The position numbers and the translations under genes are program-made. DNA of 64,000 nucleotides, taken from contig NZ_PPDK01000003.1 of assembly GCF_003074135.1 (NCBI RefSeq), positions 310,001-374,000 on the forward strand, written 5' to 3'. Under the pieces are notes generated by a model. It saw nothing but the letters and a program-made list of their open reading frames with translations. It was not told the origin of the DNA and ran no database searches. This DNA is from Euzebya tangerina (GTDB lineage: Bacteria > Actinomycetota > Nitriliruptoria > Euzebyales > Euzebyaceae). Positions 35,800 to 43,468 of the stretch are shown here, piece after piece (the first letter of the stretch is position 1; each line of letters begins with the position of its first letter).

Positions 35800-36777
35800 T
35801 CACTGGAGGAAGCCGACCGCCTCGCGGACGTCGGCCATGGTCTGCTCCGCCACCTCGCCGGCCTTCGTGGCCCCAGCGGCCAGCATCCGCCTCACCTCGG
35901 CCGGGTCCTTCTCCAGTTCGGCGTAGCGCTCACGGGCCGGTCGGACGAAGTCGTTCACGGCCTCGGCGACCGTCTTCTTGAGATCCCCGTACATCTTGCC
36001 CTCGAAGTCGGCCTCGAGGGTCGGGATGTCCCTGCCGGTCACGGCGCTCAGCAGGTCGAGCAGGTTGGTCACGCCAGGCTTGTCCGGGCCGGCCACGACC
36101 TCCGAGCCCGAGTCGGTGACGGCCCGCATGATCTTCTTGGCCGTCTGCTTCTCGGTCTCGGCCAGCAGGATCGCTCCAGACTGGCTCTCGGCCGACTTGG
36201 ACATCTTGTCCTCGGGGCGCTGCAGGTCCATCACACGAGCGCCGGCTCTTGGGATCGTGGCCTTGGGGATGACGAAGGTCTCGCCATGCCGGGCGTTGAA
36301 GCGCTGCGCCACGTCGCGCGTGAGCTCGATGTGCTGGGTCTGGTCATCGCCGACGGGGACCTCGTCCGTCTGGTACAGCAGGATGTCGGCGGCCATGAGC
36401 GTCGGATAGGTGTAGAGGCCGGCACTGACCCCATCCTTGCCGTCGGACTTCTCCTTGAACTGGGTCATCCGGTTGAGCTCGCCCATCTGGGTGGTGCACG
36501 CGAGGATCCAGGCCAGCTCGGTGTGTTGGCGGACGTGGGACTGCACGAAGACGGTCGAGACCTCGGGGTCCAGGCCTGCTGCGAACAGCCACATCGCAAG
36601 GTCGAGGGTCTTCTCGCGCACCTCGCCCGGCGGCTTGGGGATGGTGATGGCGTGCAGGTCGACGATGCAGAAGACGTGGTCGGGCTGTTGCTCGTCGGCC
36701 CAGCGCGAGATCGCCCCGATCCAGTTGCCCAGGTGCGGGTCGCCGGTCGGTTGGATGCCTGAGAACACGCGGGGCAC
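35800..36777 (-). CDS. trpS: Tryptophan--tRNA ligase
   Basis: 325-aa class I aminoacyl-tRNA synthetase charging tRNA-Trp. VFSGIQPTGDPHLGNWIGAI carries the HIGH-like motif and PEDKMSKSAES the KMSKS loop. VGDDQTQHIELTRDVAQRFN and TYPTLMAADILLYQTDEVPVG are typical of TrpS. The length is standard. It probably heads a transcription unit with the ABC-F gene. Confidence 0.97.
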   Translation of the reverse strand: MPRVFSGIQPTGDPHLGNWIGAISRWADEQQPDHVFCIVDLHAITIPKPPGEVREKTLDLAMWLFAAGLDPEVSTVFVQSHVRQHTELAWILACTTQMGELNRMTQFKEKSDGKDGVSAGLYTYPTLMAADILLYQTDEVPVGDDQTQHIELTRDVAQRFNARHGETFVIPKATIPRAGARVMDLQRPEDKMSKSAESQSGAILLAETEKQTAKKIMRAVTDSGSEVVAGPDKPGVTNLLDLLSAVTGRDIPTLEADFEGKMYGDLKKTVAEAVNDFVRPARERYAELEKDPAEVRRMLAAGATKAGEVAEQTMADVREAVGFLQ

Positions 36778-36822
36778 GGTCGTCTCTCCTGAATGTGAGG
36801 TGCGTCGAGCTTTCGAGCGTAG

Positions 36823-38067
36823 CTACCCGTCGAGTGGTGGGACGGGCGGGTCACAACCGGCGACGCTGTCGACGGCCCATCCGCCCCCTCGTCCCGTGGC
36901 GTTGGCCTGCACGACCTCCTTGCCCCGCAGCACCAGGGTTGCTCGAGTTCCGTCCGCCGAGATCACGATCTCGCCGCCGTAGGTATCCCGATACGGCTCA
37001 AGTTGCTCCCGGAGCACCGTCTCCGCGTCCGGGGCGTATGCACCGCCCTGATCAAGTAGTCCGTCGATGCCCCAACTCCCTCCGGCGCACCGGTCCAGGT
37101 ATCCGTCGCGAGGTTGATCGACAGCTTCGACCTCGTAGGTGATTCGCACGATGTCGCCCTCGGAGAACTCAGGTTCGCCTTGGGTCGACGGCCGGGCCCA
37201 GCGGACGACCTGGTCGAGCACGTACCGGCCCGTCAAGACCGGAGTCGGACCAACCGCTGCATCGTCGGTCTGGATGCGGACGAGGCGGGACGCGGACTCA
37301 TCCTCGGTGAGCTCGACGTAGCGAAGATCGGTGGTACAGGGGATGACCACCTCGTCGCGCTCGGGGTCGTACTGGGCGCCACACCCTCGGCCAGACGTCA
37401 CGAGTTGACCCTCACCGAAGCGATTTTGTGTGATGCCCACGAAGCGTGGGTCGTCCAGCAGCAGATCACCGTCGCTGGACGTGAAGATGACATCGTGCCG
37501 TGCCTCACCGCCCTCCACGAACCGGTCCGGACGGGTGACCGAGACCGTGTAAGGAGCGTCGGCGGGCGTTTGGCCATCCAGCGCCAACAGTTCGATGGAG
37601 ACCCTGATGTTGATCACGTCGGATGCAGACGGTGGCGGAGTCGGCTGGAGTGCAACCTGCGCCTCGTCCAGCACAGCTTCGCACACCGCGGCCTCCCCGC
37701 CCAGGGCGATCACCGTCGTGGCGTCCAACCGACGAACCTCCTCAGCAACCTGAACGGGCAGATCGTTGCAGCCTGGCACCAGCAGAATCGGGCCGTCTGT
37801 CAGCGTTCCGCCGACGATGGCGTCCACGGGGTTGTCTGCGTTGGCCAAGTATGCGACATCGGCTCCGTCCGGGAACGCGCGCTGGGCGATGGCCACGGCC
37901 GTGTCGATCCGGGTCTCACCCGCCAGTCGGTCGCTGCTCTGACGGGTCTCGGCCATGGACGCTGCAGCGCCCGCCAGTACAAGGACCGCCAGACTCAGGA
38001 CGGTGAGTGACCGCCATCGGGCGGCCGATGGTCTCCGGCCTCGCGGGTGGACTGGCGGCGGGTGCAT
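36823..38067 (-). CDS. Secreted protein with one cell-wall-binding-repeat-2-like module
   Basis: 414-aa exported protein of unknown function. A signal sequence (about 18-40, LTVLSLAVLVLAGAAASMAE) is followed by SDRLAGETRIDTAVAIAQRAFP, the beginning of a cell-wall-binding repeat 2 (CWB2), ending near TVIALGGEAAVCEAVL. Only one repeat is seen, where three are normal. The remaining 280 residues contain six cysteines and no domain I recognise; they are rich in Asp/Glu and beta-like segments. Convergent with the upstream Uma2 gene's neighbours and not obviously in an operon; trpS lies 45 bp downstream on the same strand. Confidence 0.7.
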   Translation of the reverse strand: MHPPPVHPRGRRPSAARWRSLTVLSLAVLVLAGAAASMAETRQSSDRLAGETRIDTAVAIAQRAFPDGADVAYLANADNPVDAIVGGTLTDGPILLVPGCNDLPVQVAEEVRRLDATTVIALGGEAAVCEAVLDEAQVALQPTPPPSASDVINIRVSIELLALDGQTPADAPYTVSVTRPDRFVEGGEARHDVIFTSSDGDLLLDDPRFVGITQNRFGEGQLVTSGRGCGAQYDPERDEVVIPCTTDLRYVELTEDESASRLVRIQTDDAAVGPTPVLTGRYVLDQVVRWARPSTQGEPEFSEGDIVRITYEVEAVDQPRDGYLDRCAGGSWGIDGLLDQGGAYAPDAETVLREQLEPYRDTYGGEIVISADGTRATLVLRGKEVVQANATGRGGGWAVDSVAGCDPPVPPLDG

Positions 38068-38164
38068 TACTCAGGCTCCAAACAGAGGGGGAGGGTTGCG
38101 ACGTCTCTTGGACGCCACGCGGGGCCGCCGTGTTCCCACTGGATCCGTCGGAACCATCCCGCAG

Positions 38165-38683
38165 TCAGATCGTCGGCCACTCCAGTTGCTGCGCGAGCCC
38201 GGCGCCGTCGATGGCGAGGAGTTGGCTCCCGCCCACTGCGGTCATGGTGTCCCCAGAGCGGTGCAACCACTGGATGCCCTTCGTACGCGGATCGACGATG
38301 AGCATTTCCTGGACGCCGTGTGCAGCGTAGAACTCGAGCTTCTCCCAGGATTCATCGCCTGGAGACACGATCTCGACGACGATCTCGGCGGTCGGATGAA
38401 AGACGGCGGACGACCGCACGGTGAGGAACGCCTGGTCCGGCACTCGGTAGTCATCGGGCTGGCCGATGTTGATGGGGCCGAACCCGACGAGGTCCACCGC
38501 GTCAGCGAGTGGCCCGAGCACCCGGCTCAGCTGGTGATCGAGGTCGCCATGCGCACCGCTCGGCGCCGGGGCCACGTGTCGCACCCCCGCCCAGACTTCG
38601 TCATAGGTGTCCAGACCACGAACGCGCCGCTCTTCGAGCCACTCCGCGACGAGCGGGGGTGTCTCGATCAGGACTGTCCGCAT
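38165..38683 (-). CDS. Uma2-family putative restriction-endonuclease-fold protein
   Basis: 172-aa PD-(D/E)XK-fold protein. INIGQPDDYRVPDQAFL supplies the PD motif and AEIVVEIVSPGDESWEKLEFYAAHGV the ExK-type catalytic region, followed by MLIVDP. Uma2 proteins are widespread in actinobacteria and cyanobacteria, often without a methylase partner, and their role is unclear. I start at the ATG 38681-38683 because the family begins a few residues earlier than the helix that follows; the frame is open far upstream (to 39325) but antisense to the permease gene. Confidence 0.82.
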   Translation of the reverse strand: MRTVLIETPPLVAEWLEERRVRGLDTYDEVWAGVRHVAPAPSGAHGDLDHQLSRVLGPLADAVDLVGFGPINIGQPDDYRVPDQAFLTVRSSAVFHPTAEIVVEIVSPGDESWEKLEFYAAHGVQEMLIVDPRTKGIQWLHRSGDTMTAVGGSQLLAIDGAGLAQQLEWPTI

Positions 38684-38821
38684 CGGAATCGATCGTATCC
38701 TCCATGGGCGGATGACCGTACTCCACGTGCCTCGATCGCCTGATCGGTTGTCCACAGGGCCGTTCCAGCGGAGCGGAGTCGGCTGGCGACGCCGGGTGCC
38801 CGGGACGCACGGAGCAGGCCG

Positions 38822-39601
38822 ATGAGCGGCGACGTCCAGCCCATCGGCGTCGCCGTGGCGCTGGTGCTCATCCTCGTGGCAGCAGGGGTGTCGTGGCGGT
38901 TCAGGCTGGGCCTGATCCGCGACCTGGGTGGGGCGACCGTTCTCGCGCTGGTCCAGTTGCTCATCGTCGGCTCGGCGCTGGGCTTGATCATCGCGCCCGA
39001 GCAGCCCATCGCCTACAGCTGGGTGTGGGTCGTCGGAATCATCGGTGCCGCCGTGTGGACCGTCCGAAGCCGGGTGCCACACGCCCCCGGTGTCACCGTG
39101 GCAGCAGCGCTCGCATTCGGCGCCACAGCCGCGGTGTCGCTGGGCGTCCTCTTCGGGCTCCGGGTGTTTCCGCTGGAGGGGCGGACGCTGATCCCGCTGG
39201 CCGGGATGGCACTGGGCAACTCCATGACGGCCACCATCGTGGCCGCGAGGACGATGACCGAGCGCTTCGTGAGCGACATCGGACAGGTCGAGGCCGGCCT
39301 TGCGCTCGGGATGACGCCAGGTCAAGCGGTCGAACCCATGCTGCGCCTGGTCCTGCGGGATGCCCTCTCACCGCAGATCGAGCGCACCAGGACCGTCGGG
39401 ATCGTGTCCCTCCCCGGCGCGATGGTAGGGCTGATCCTGGCCGGCGTGGAACCGGTTGACGCGGTGCTGGTCCAGATCGTGGTGATGTACCTGGTCCTCG
39501 GAGCGGTCGCGACCTCGACGAGTGTGATTGCCCTGGTGATCAGCCGCCAGCTCTTCACCGCCGACTGGCGGCCACGTCGAGACGTCGTTGGAGACGCGTA
39601 G
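38822..39601 (+). CDS. FetB/YbbM-like ABC transporter permease (UPF0014)
   Basis: 259-aa membrane protein with seven or so helices. GGATVLALVQLLIVGSALG and LIPLAGMALGNSMTATIVAARTM match FetB (YbbM), and LGMTPGQAVEPMLRLVLRDALSPQIERTR is the cytoplasmic loop that contacts the ATPase. E. coli FetAB exports iron. No FetA-like ATPase gene adjoins it, so the partner must be elsewhere or shared. The 138 bp upstream hold no gene I can support. A GGAGCAGG Shine-Dalgarno lies just before the ATG. Confidence 0.87.
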   Translation: MSGDVQPIGVAVALVLILVAAGVSWRFRLGLIRDLGGATVLALVQLLIVGSALGLIIAPEQPIAYSWVWVVGIIGAAVWTVRSRVPHAPGVTVAAALAFGATAAVSLGVLFGLRVFPLEGRTLIPLAGMALGNSMTATIVAARTMTERFVSDIGQVEAGLALGMTPGQAVEPMLRLVLRDALSPQIERTRTVGIVSLPGAMVGLILAGVEPVDAVLVQIVVMYLVLGAVATSTSVIALVISRQLFTADWRPRRDVVGDA

Positions 39602-39656
39602 GGCCGACTAGTCCTTTCGGCTCAACTCGGTGGTCCGGCGGCCTTAAGGGCTCAAG

Positions 39657-40868
39657 GTGAGCGCTCACTCGACGAAATTCAGCACCATGCCAATACTACT
39701 AAGAGTGCTCTCGACAGTCGTTTCTGTAGTGTCACTAATGGTTGCTGGTCCTGGCATTGCGCTGGGCGACACGCCGCCGCAGGACCCGGGGCTCTCCGTG
39801 GGCAAGGCGCACGATCATGCCGTGGCGGCTGACGTTGTCACGACGCTGGGCATCAACGGTGGCAGCGCGACGGGTCTGGGCGTCGGTGTGGCGTTGATCG
39901 ACACGGGTGTCAGCCCGGTTGCGGGACTCGAGGACGTGGTCTTCGGGACCGACGTGTCATCGGATCAAACCGTTCCGGCTCTTCGCGACCTCGACGCCTT
40001 CGGGCACGGGACGCACCTGGCCGGTCTGATCACGTCGGACCGTCCTGACGCGCCGGGCGTCGCCCCCGATGCGCGACTGGTGTCGATCAAGGCCGGGGCC
40101 TCCGACGGCTCGGTCGAGACCGAGCAGGTCATCCAGGCTGTCGAGTGGGCGACGGCGAATCGGACCAGCCACGGAATCGATGTGTTGGTGTTGGCGTACG
40201 GAACCGAGGACCGCGATCCGAATGCCGAGGCACTGGTCGAGGCCGTTGACGCCGCTGCTGAAGCAGGCATCGTCGTGGTCGTCTCGGCCGGCAACCATGG
40301 GGCCGAGGCGCCGGAGGTGTCCCATCCGGCCAGCAGCCACCGGGTCATCGCGGTCGGCGCCGTCGAGGGATGGCAGACGGCCGAGGCGTCCGACGACGCG
40401 GTTGCGGCGTACTCCCCCGTCGGGACGGCGCTGCGTGGACCGGACGTTCTGGCGCCGGGGACACGCGTGGTGTCGACCGGCGTGCCAGGATCGTGGTTGT
40501 CGGAGGCCAACCCGGTGGCGGACCGCGGACGTGGCCTGTTCCGGGGGACTGGCACGTCGCAGTCGGCTGCCATCGTCGGCGGGGCCGCAGCGCTGCTCCT
40601 CGAGGTGGCCCCCTCGCTCTCCCCCGACGAGGTCGCCAGTGTGTTGGTCCGGACCAGCACGGCGATCGATGGGAGCACGGCCGGCGTGATCGATGTCGAG
40701 GCGGCCCTGGCGGCCATCGGGGCATCTTCAGTCGACGAGGGGCCGGACCTAGGCTGGGACGGCCAACGCTGGGACGGCCAACGCTGGGACGGCCAACGCT
40801 GGGACGGCCAACGCTGGGACGGCCAACGCTGGGACGGCCAACGCTGGGACGGCCAACGCTGGGACTAG
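39657..40868 (+). CDS. Secreted S8 subtilisin-like peptidase with C-terminal WDGQR repeats
   Basis: 403-aa subtilase. A signal peptide spans about 11-37. The catalytic triad is D82 (LIDTGVSP), H117 (FGHGTHLAG) and S301 (GTGTSQSAAIVGG), and SAGNHG supplies the oxyanion Asn. The C-terminus is seven exact WDGQR pentapeptides plus a final WD, encoded by 15-bp repeats identical at DNA level. There is no propeptide of normal size, so processing may differ from standard subtilases. The GTG start has no clear Shine-Dalgarno beyond CAAGG. The upstream 55 bp contain GACTAGTC (39606-39613), which recurs before the other subtilase gene. Confidence 0.92.
   Translation: MSAHSTKFSTMPILLRVLSTVVSVVSLMVAGPGIALGDTPPQDPGLSVGKAHDHAVAADVVTTLGINGGSATGLGVGVALIDTGVSPVAGLEDVVFGTDVSSDQTVPALRDLDAFGHGTHLAGLITSDRPDAPGVAPDARLVSIKAGASDGSVETEQVIQAVEWATANRTSHGIDVLVLAYGTEDRDPNAEALVEAVDAAAEAGIVVVVSAGNHGAEAPEVSHPASSHRVIAVGAVEGWQTAEASDDAVAAYSPVGTALRGPDVLAPGTRVVSTGVPGSWLSEANPVADRGRGLFRGTGTSQSAAIVGGAAALLLEVAPSLSPDEVASVLVRTSTAIDGSTAGVIDVEAALAAIGASSVDEGPDLGWDGQRWDGQRWDGQRWDGQRWDGQRWDGQRWDGQRWD
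40755..40865 (+). repeat. 15-bp tandem repeat encoding WDGQR
   Basis: Seven identical copies of TGGGACGGCCAACGC (40755-40859) are followed by TGGGAC (40860-40865) and the stop codon. Perfect identity, including third codon positions, implies recent expansion or gene conversion, and copy number is likely variable. Confidence 0.97.
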
Positions 40869-40922
40869 TTCTTTGGCGGTACGCTCAGATACCGAGCGCA
40901 CAAGTCGATGATGTAGGGAGCG

Positions 40923-43349
40923 ATGTCCCAGACCAGCAGCGGTGGTGATGCCGGAGCACGGCGCATCTGGCTGCTCAGCGCTGCCCTGACCCTGGTCGCC
41001 CTACTCGGGACCGGCACGCTCCCGACGCCAGCACAGACCAGCCAGACGTTCCTGTCACTGGCCGCAATGACCGGTGCGTTCGTCATCTTCGAGTGGCAGA
41101 CCATCTCCATTCGACTGGCGAAGCAGACCACCAGCCTGACCCTCAGCGAGATCCCCCTGGTCATCGGCCTATTCATCGTCAGCCCCGTCGTCCTGGTCGT
41201 CTCACGGGTGCTCTCGGTCCTCATCAGCTCTCTGCTGGTGATACGGCAGCAGCCGTTCAAGGCCGCCTACAACGCGGCCTTCATGTGGCTCGAGACGCTC
41301 CTGTGCGTCGTCGCCTTCCAACTCGTCGCCCCCTCCGACGTGGGCGACGCCCTCCGCGTCTCCGTCGTGGTCCTGCTGGTCGCGATCATCACCGCCTTCG
41401 GCAGCACGGCGGCCATGTCCGCCGCCGTCTCGGCCTATCGGGGACAGCTGAAGGTGATCCGGCCGGCTTCCGTCCTCTACCAGACCTTCGGCCCCGCCTT
41501 CGCCAGTGCTGCGTTCGGCCTCCTGACGCTGGCGATCTGGGAAGCGTCACCGTGGCTCACCTGGGCCCCGCTCCTCACGGTCATCGTGCTGTACCTCGGC
41601 TATCGCAGCCACATCGACCTGATCCATCTTCACGAGCGGCTCGGTCAGGTGCTCACCTTCACGCGGGACACCAGCGGCGGTGACGGGGACGACACGGTCC
41701 TGGCACAGGTCCTGGGCACCACACGAGATCTGGGGGGCGTCCACCGAGCGGGGATCGTGGCGCACACCGCCGACGGGCAGGTCCTCTCAACGATCGGTGA
41801 CTTCGGCGATCGGCAGGCCCAGAACCTGCTGGAGGGGACGATCTCGGAGTCCGACCGCACCACCACGCTCACGTGGCCGCTCGGCGAGAACAGCGCGTTC
41901 ACGTTGATCGTCCAGACCGACCCCGACGGCCCCTCCTCCAGCGTCCTTGCCGGGACCATCTCACAGATCGTGAACCACGCCTCCGTCGCGCTCAGCAACG
42001 CCTCCAAGTCGGCTGCGCTCCGCGAACAGGCCGAGGATGCTGCCCGCCGGGCCCTCGTCGACTCGCTGACCGGGTTGCCCAATCGCTCGGCCCTGCTGAA
42101 GGAGATAGCCAAGATCCTGTCGGCCGAGATGCCCTTCGCGACGCTCCTCATGGACCTCAACAACTTCAAGGAGATCAACGACGCGCTGGGGCACTCCGCC
42201 GGCGACGACGTGCTGATCGAGGTGTCGAAGCGCCTCCAGCCGATGGCCGAGGACCTGCTGCTGGTCTCGCGACTGGGTGGTGACGAGTTCGCCGTCCTGG
42301 TGGCCGGGGATGAGGCGGTCGCTCGTCGGACCGCCCAGCGGATCCTGCGCGAGGTGCGCCGTCCGGTTCGTGTGGGTCAGTACAGCCTCCAGGTCGACGG
42401 CTCGATCGGCATCGCGATGTACCCGGAGGACGGCAAGGACGCGGTCGAGCTGCTCAAGCACGCGGATCTGGCCATGTACGACGCCAAGGCCAGCAGCGAG
42501 AAGGTGGTGACGTTCGGCGCGGCGGCAGCCGGTCGGGCGTTTCGACAGCTGGAGGTCAGCACCCGCTTCCGCGACGCCCTGGGCGACCGTGAGATCATCG
42601 CCGCCTACCAGCCTCAGATCGAGCTCAAGACGGGTCGACTGGTGGGCGTCGAGGCGCTGGCACGGTGGCACGACAACGAGCTGGGTCAGGTCCTGCCCGA
42701 GGAGTTCATCCGGGTCGCCGAGCAGTCCGGCCTGCTACAGGAGCTGACCGATGTGGTCCTCGACGACGCGCTGCACTGGCACTGCGAGTGGGCGCGAGAG
42801 GGCTTGGACGTCCCCGTCTCGGTCAACGTCAGCCCCCGCTCGTTGCTCGACATCGGGCTGCCACGCCGTGTCGATCGGCTGCTGGCACACCATGGCGCGG
42901 ACCCCACGAACCTGACACTCGAGATCACGGAGAGCAGCGTGATCAGCGATCCGGGACGGTCGTTGATCGTCCTCAACGAGCTGGCCGAGTTGGGCGTGCG
43001 ATTGTCGATCGACGACTTCGGGACCGGGTACTCCTCGCTGGCCTACCTGCAGCGGCTGCCCGTTCGCGAGATCAAGATCGACAAGTCCTTCGTGCTGCCG
43101 ATCGCAGCCGATCCGGACAGCAGCACGCCGCTGGTCGGCGGGATCCTGCGACTGTGCCATGAGCTCGGCTTCGAGGTGGTGGCGGAGGGCATCGAGACCG
43201 CCGCGATCCAGTTGACCCTGGAGACCATGGCGTGTGATCGAGGGCAGGGATTCCACATCGCATTCCCCATGCCTCCACAGCATCTGCCCGACTGGTCGCG
43301 AGCCCGTGACCGCAACGCATCGGACGCCACGCCGGAGCCGACCTACTAG
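40923..43349 (+). CDS. Membrane GGDEF-EAL protein (c-di-GMP synthase/phosphodiesterase)
   Basis: 808-aa integral membrane protein. About eight hydrophobic segments (8-230) form a MASE-like sensor. A linker of about 160 residues, weakly GAF-like, precedes a GGDEF domain with intact GGDEF at 452-456 and an EAL domain with EAL at 577-579. The EAL domain retains the DFGTGYSSLAYLQRLP loop and the catalytic Lys in KIDKSF. The inhibitory I-site is absent (EDLL in place of RxxD). Both activities could be present. AGGGAG precedes the ATG by about 4 nt. It lies between two secreted subtilase genes, 54 bp after the first. Confidence 0.93.
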   Translation: MSQTSSGGDAGARRIWLLSAALTLVALLGTGTLPTPAQTSQTFLSLAAMTGAFVIFEWQTISIRLAKQTTSLTLSEIPLVIGLFIVSPVVLVVSRVLSVLISSLLVIRQQPFKAAYNAAFMWLETLLCVVAFQLVAPSDVGDALRVSVVVLLVAIITAFGSTAAMSAAVSAYRGQLKVIRPASVLYQTFGPAFASAAFGLLTLAIWEASPWLTWAPLLTVIVLYLGYRSHIDLIHLHERLGQVLTFTRDTSGGDGDDTVLAQVLGTTRDLGGVHRAGIVAHTADGQVLSTIGDFGDRQAQNLLEGTISESDRTTTLTWPLGENSAFTLIVQTDPDGPSSSVLAGTISQIVNHASVALSNASKSAALREQAEDAARRALVDSLTGLPNRSALLKEIAKILSAEMPFATLLMDLNNFKEINDALGHSAGDDVLIEVSKRLQPMAEDLLLVSRLGGDEFAVLVAGDEAVARRTAQRILREVRRPVRVGQYSLQVDGSIGIAMYPEDGKDAVELLKHADLAMYDAKASSEKVVTFGAAAAGRAFRQLEVSTRFRDALGDREIIAAYQPQIELKTGRLVGVEALARWHDNELGQVLPEEFIRVAEQSGLLQELTDVVLDDALHWHCEWAREGLDVPVSVNVSPRSLLDIGLPRRVDRLLAHHGADPTNLTLEITESSVISDPGRSLIVLNELAELGVRLSIDDFGTGYSSLAYLQRLPVREIKIDKSFVLPIAADPDSSTPLVGGILRLCHELGFEVVAEGIETAAIQLTLETMACDRGQGFHIAFPMPPQHLPDWSRARDRNASDATPEPTY

Positions 43350-43377
43350 GGATTGGTTTTTCCTCAGGCGAGGTGTA

Positions 43378-43410
43378 TAGGATCCGGCCAGCTGGACTAG
43401 TCAGATCCTA
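43378..43410. other. Inverted repeat and GACTAGTC palindrome before the large subtilase gene
   Basis: TAGGATC (43378-43384) pairs with GATCCTA (43404-43410) around a 19-nt spacer that contains the palindrome GACTAGTC (43395-43402). The same octamer stands 43 bp before the other subtilase gene. It could be a terminator for the GGDEF-EAL gene or a control site. Confidence 0.3.
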
Positions 43411-43468
43411 ACGGGGAGCGACTGTCCAGCCGCCGCCATATCGCCGATCAGAAGGAACCACTTCGCGC

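Noticed and set aside
38684-39325. N-terminal extension of the Uma2 frame by 214 codons
   Set aside because: The added part is antisense to the FetB-like permease, is Arg/His/Asp-rich, and the Uma2 fold is complete from 38683.
40755-40865. CRISPR array
   Set aside because: The repeats are contiguous 15-bp coding units without spacers, in frame with the subtilase.
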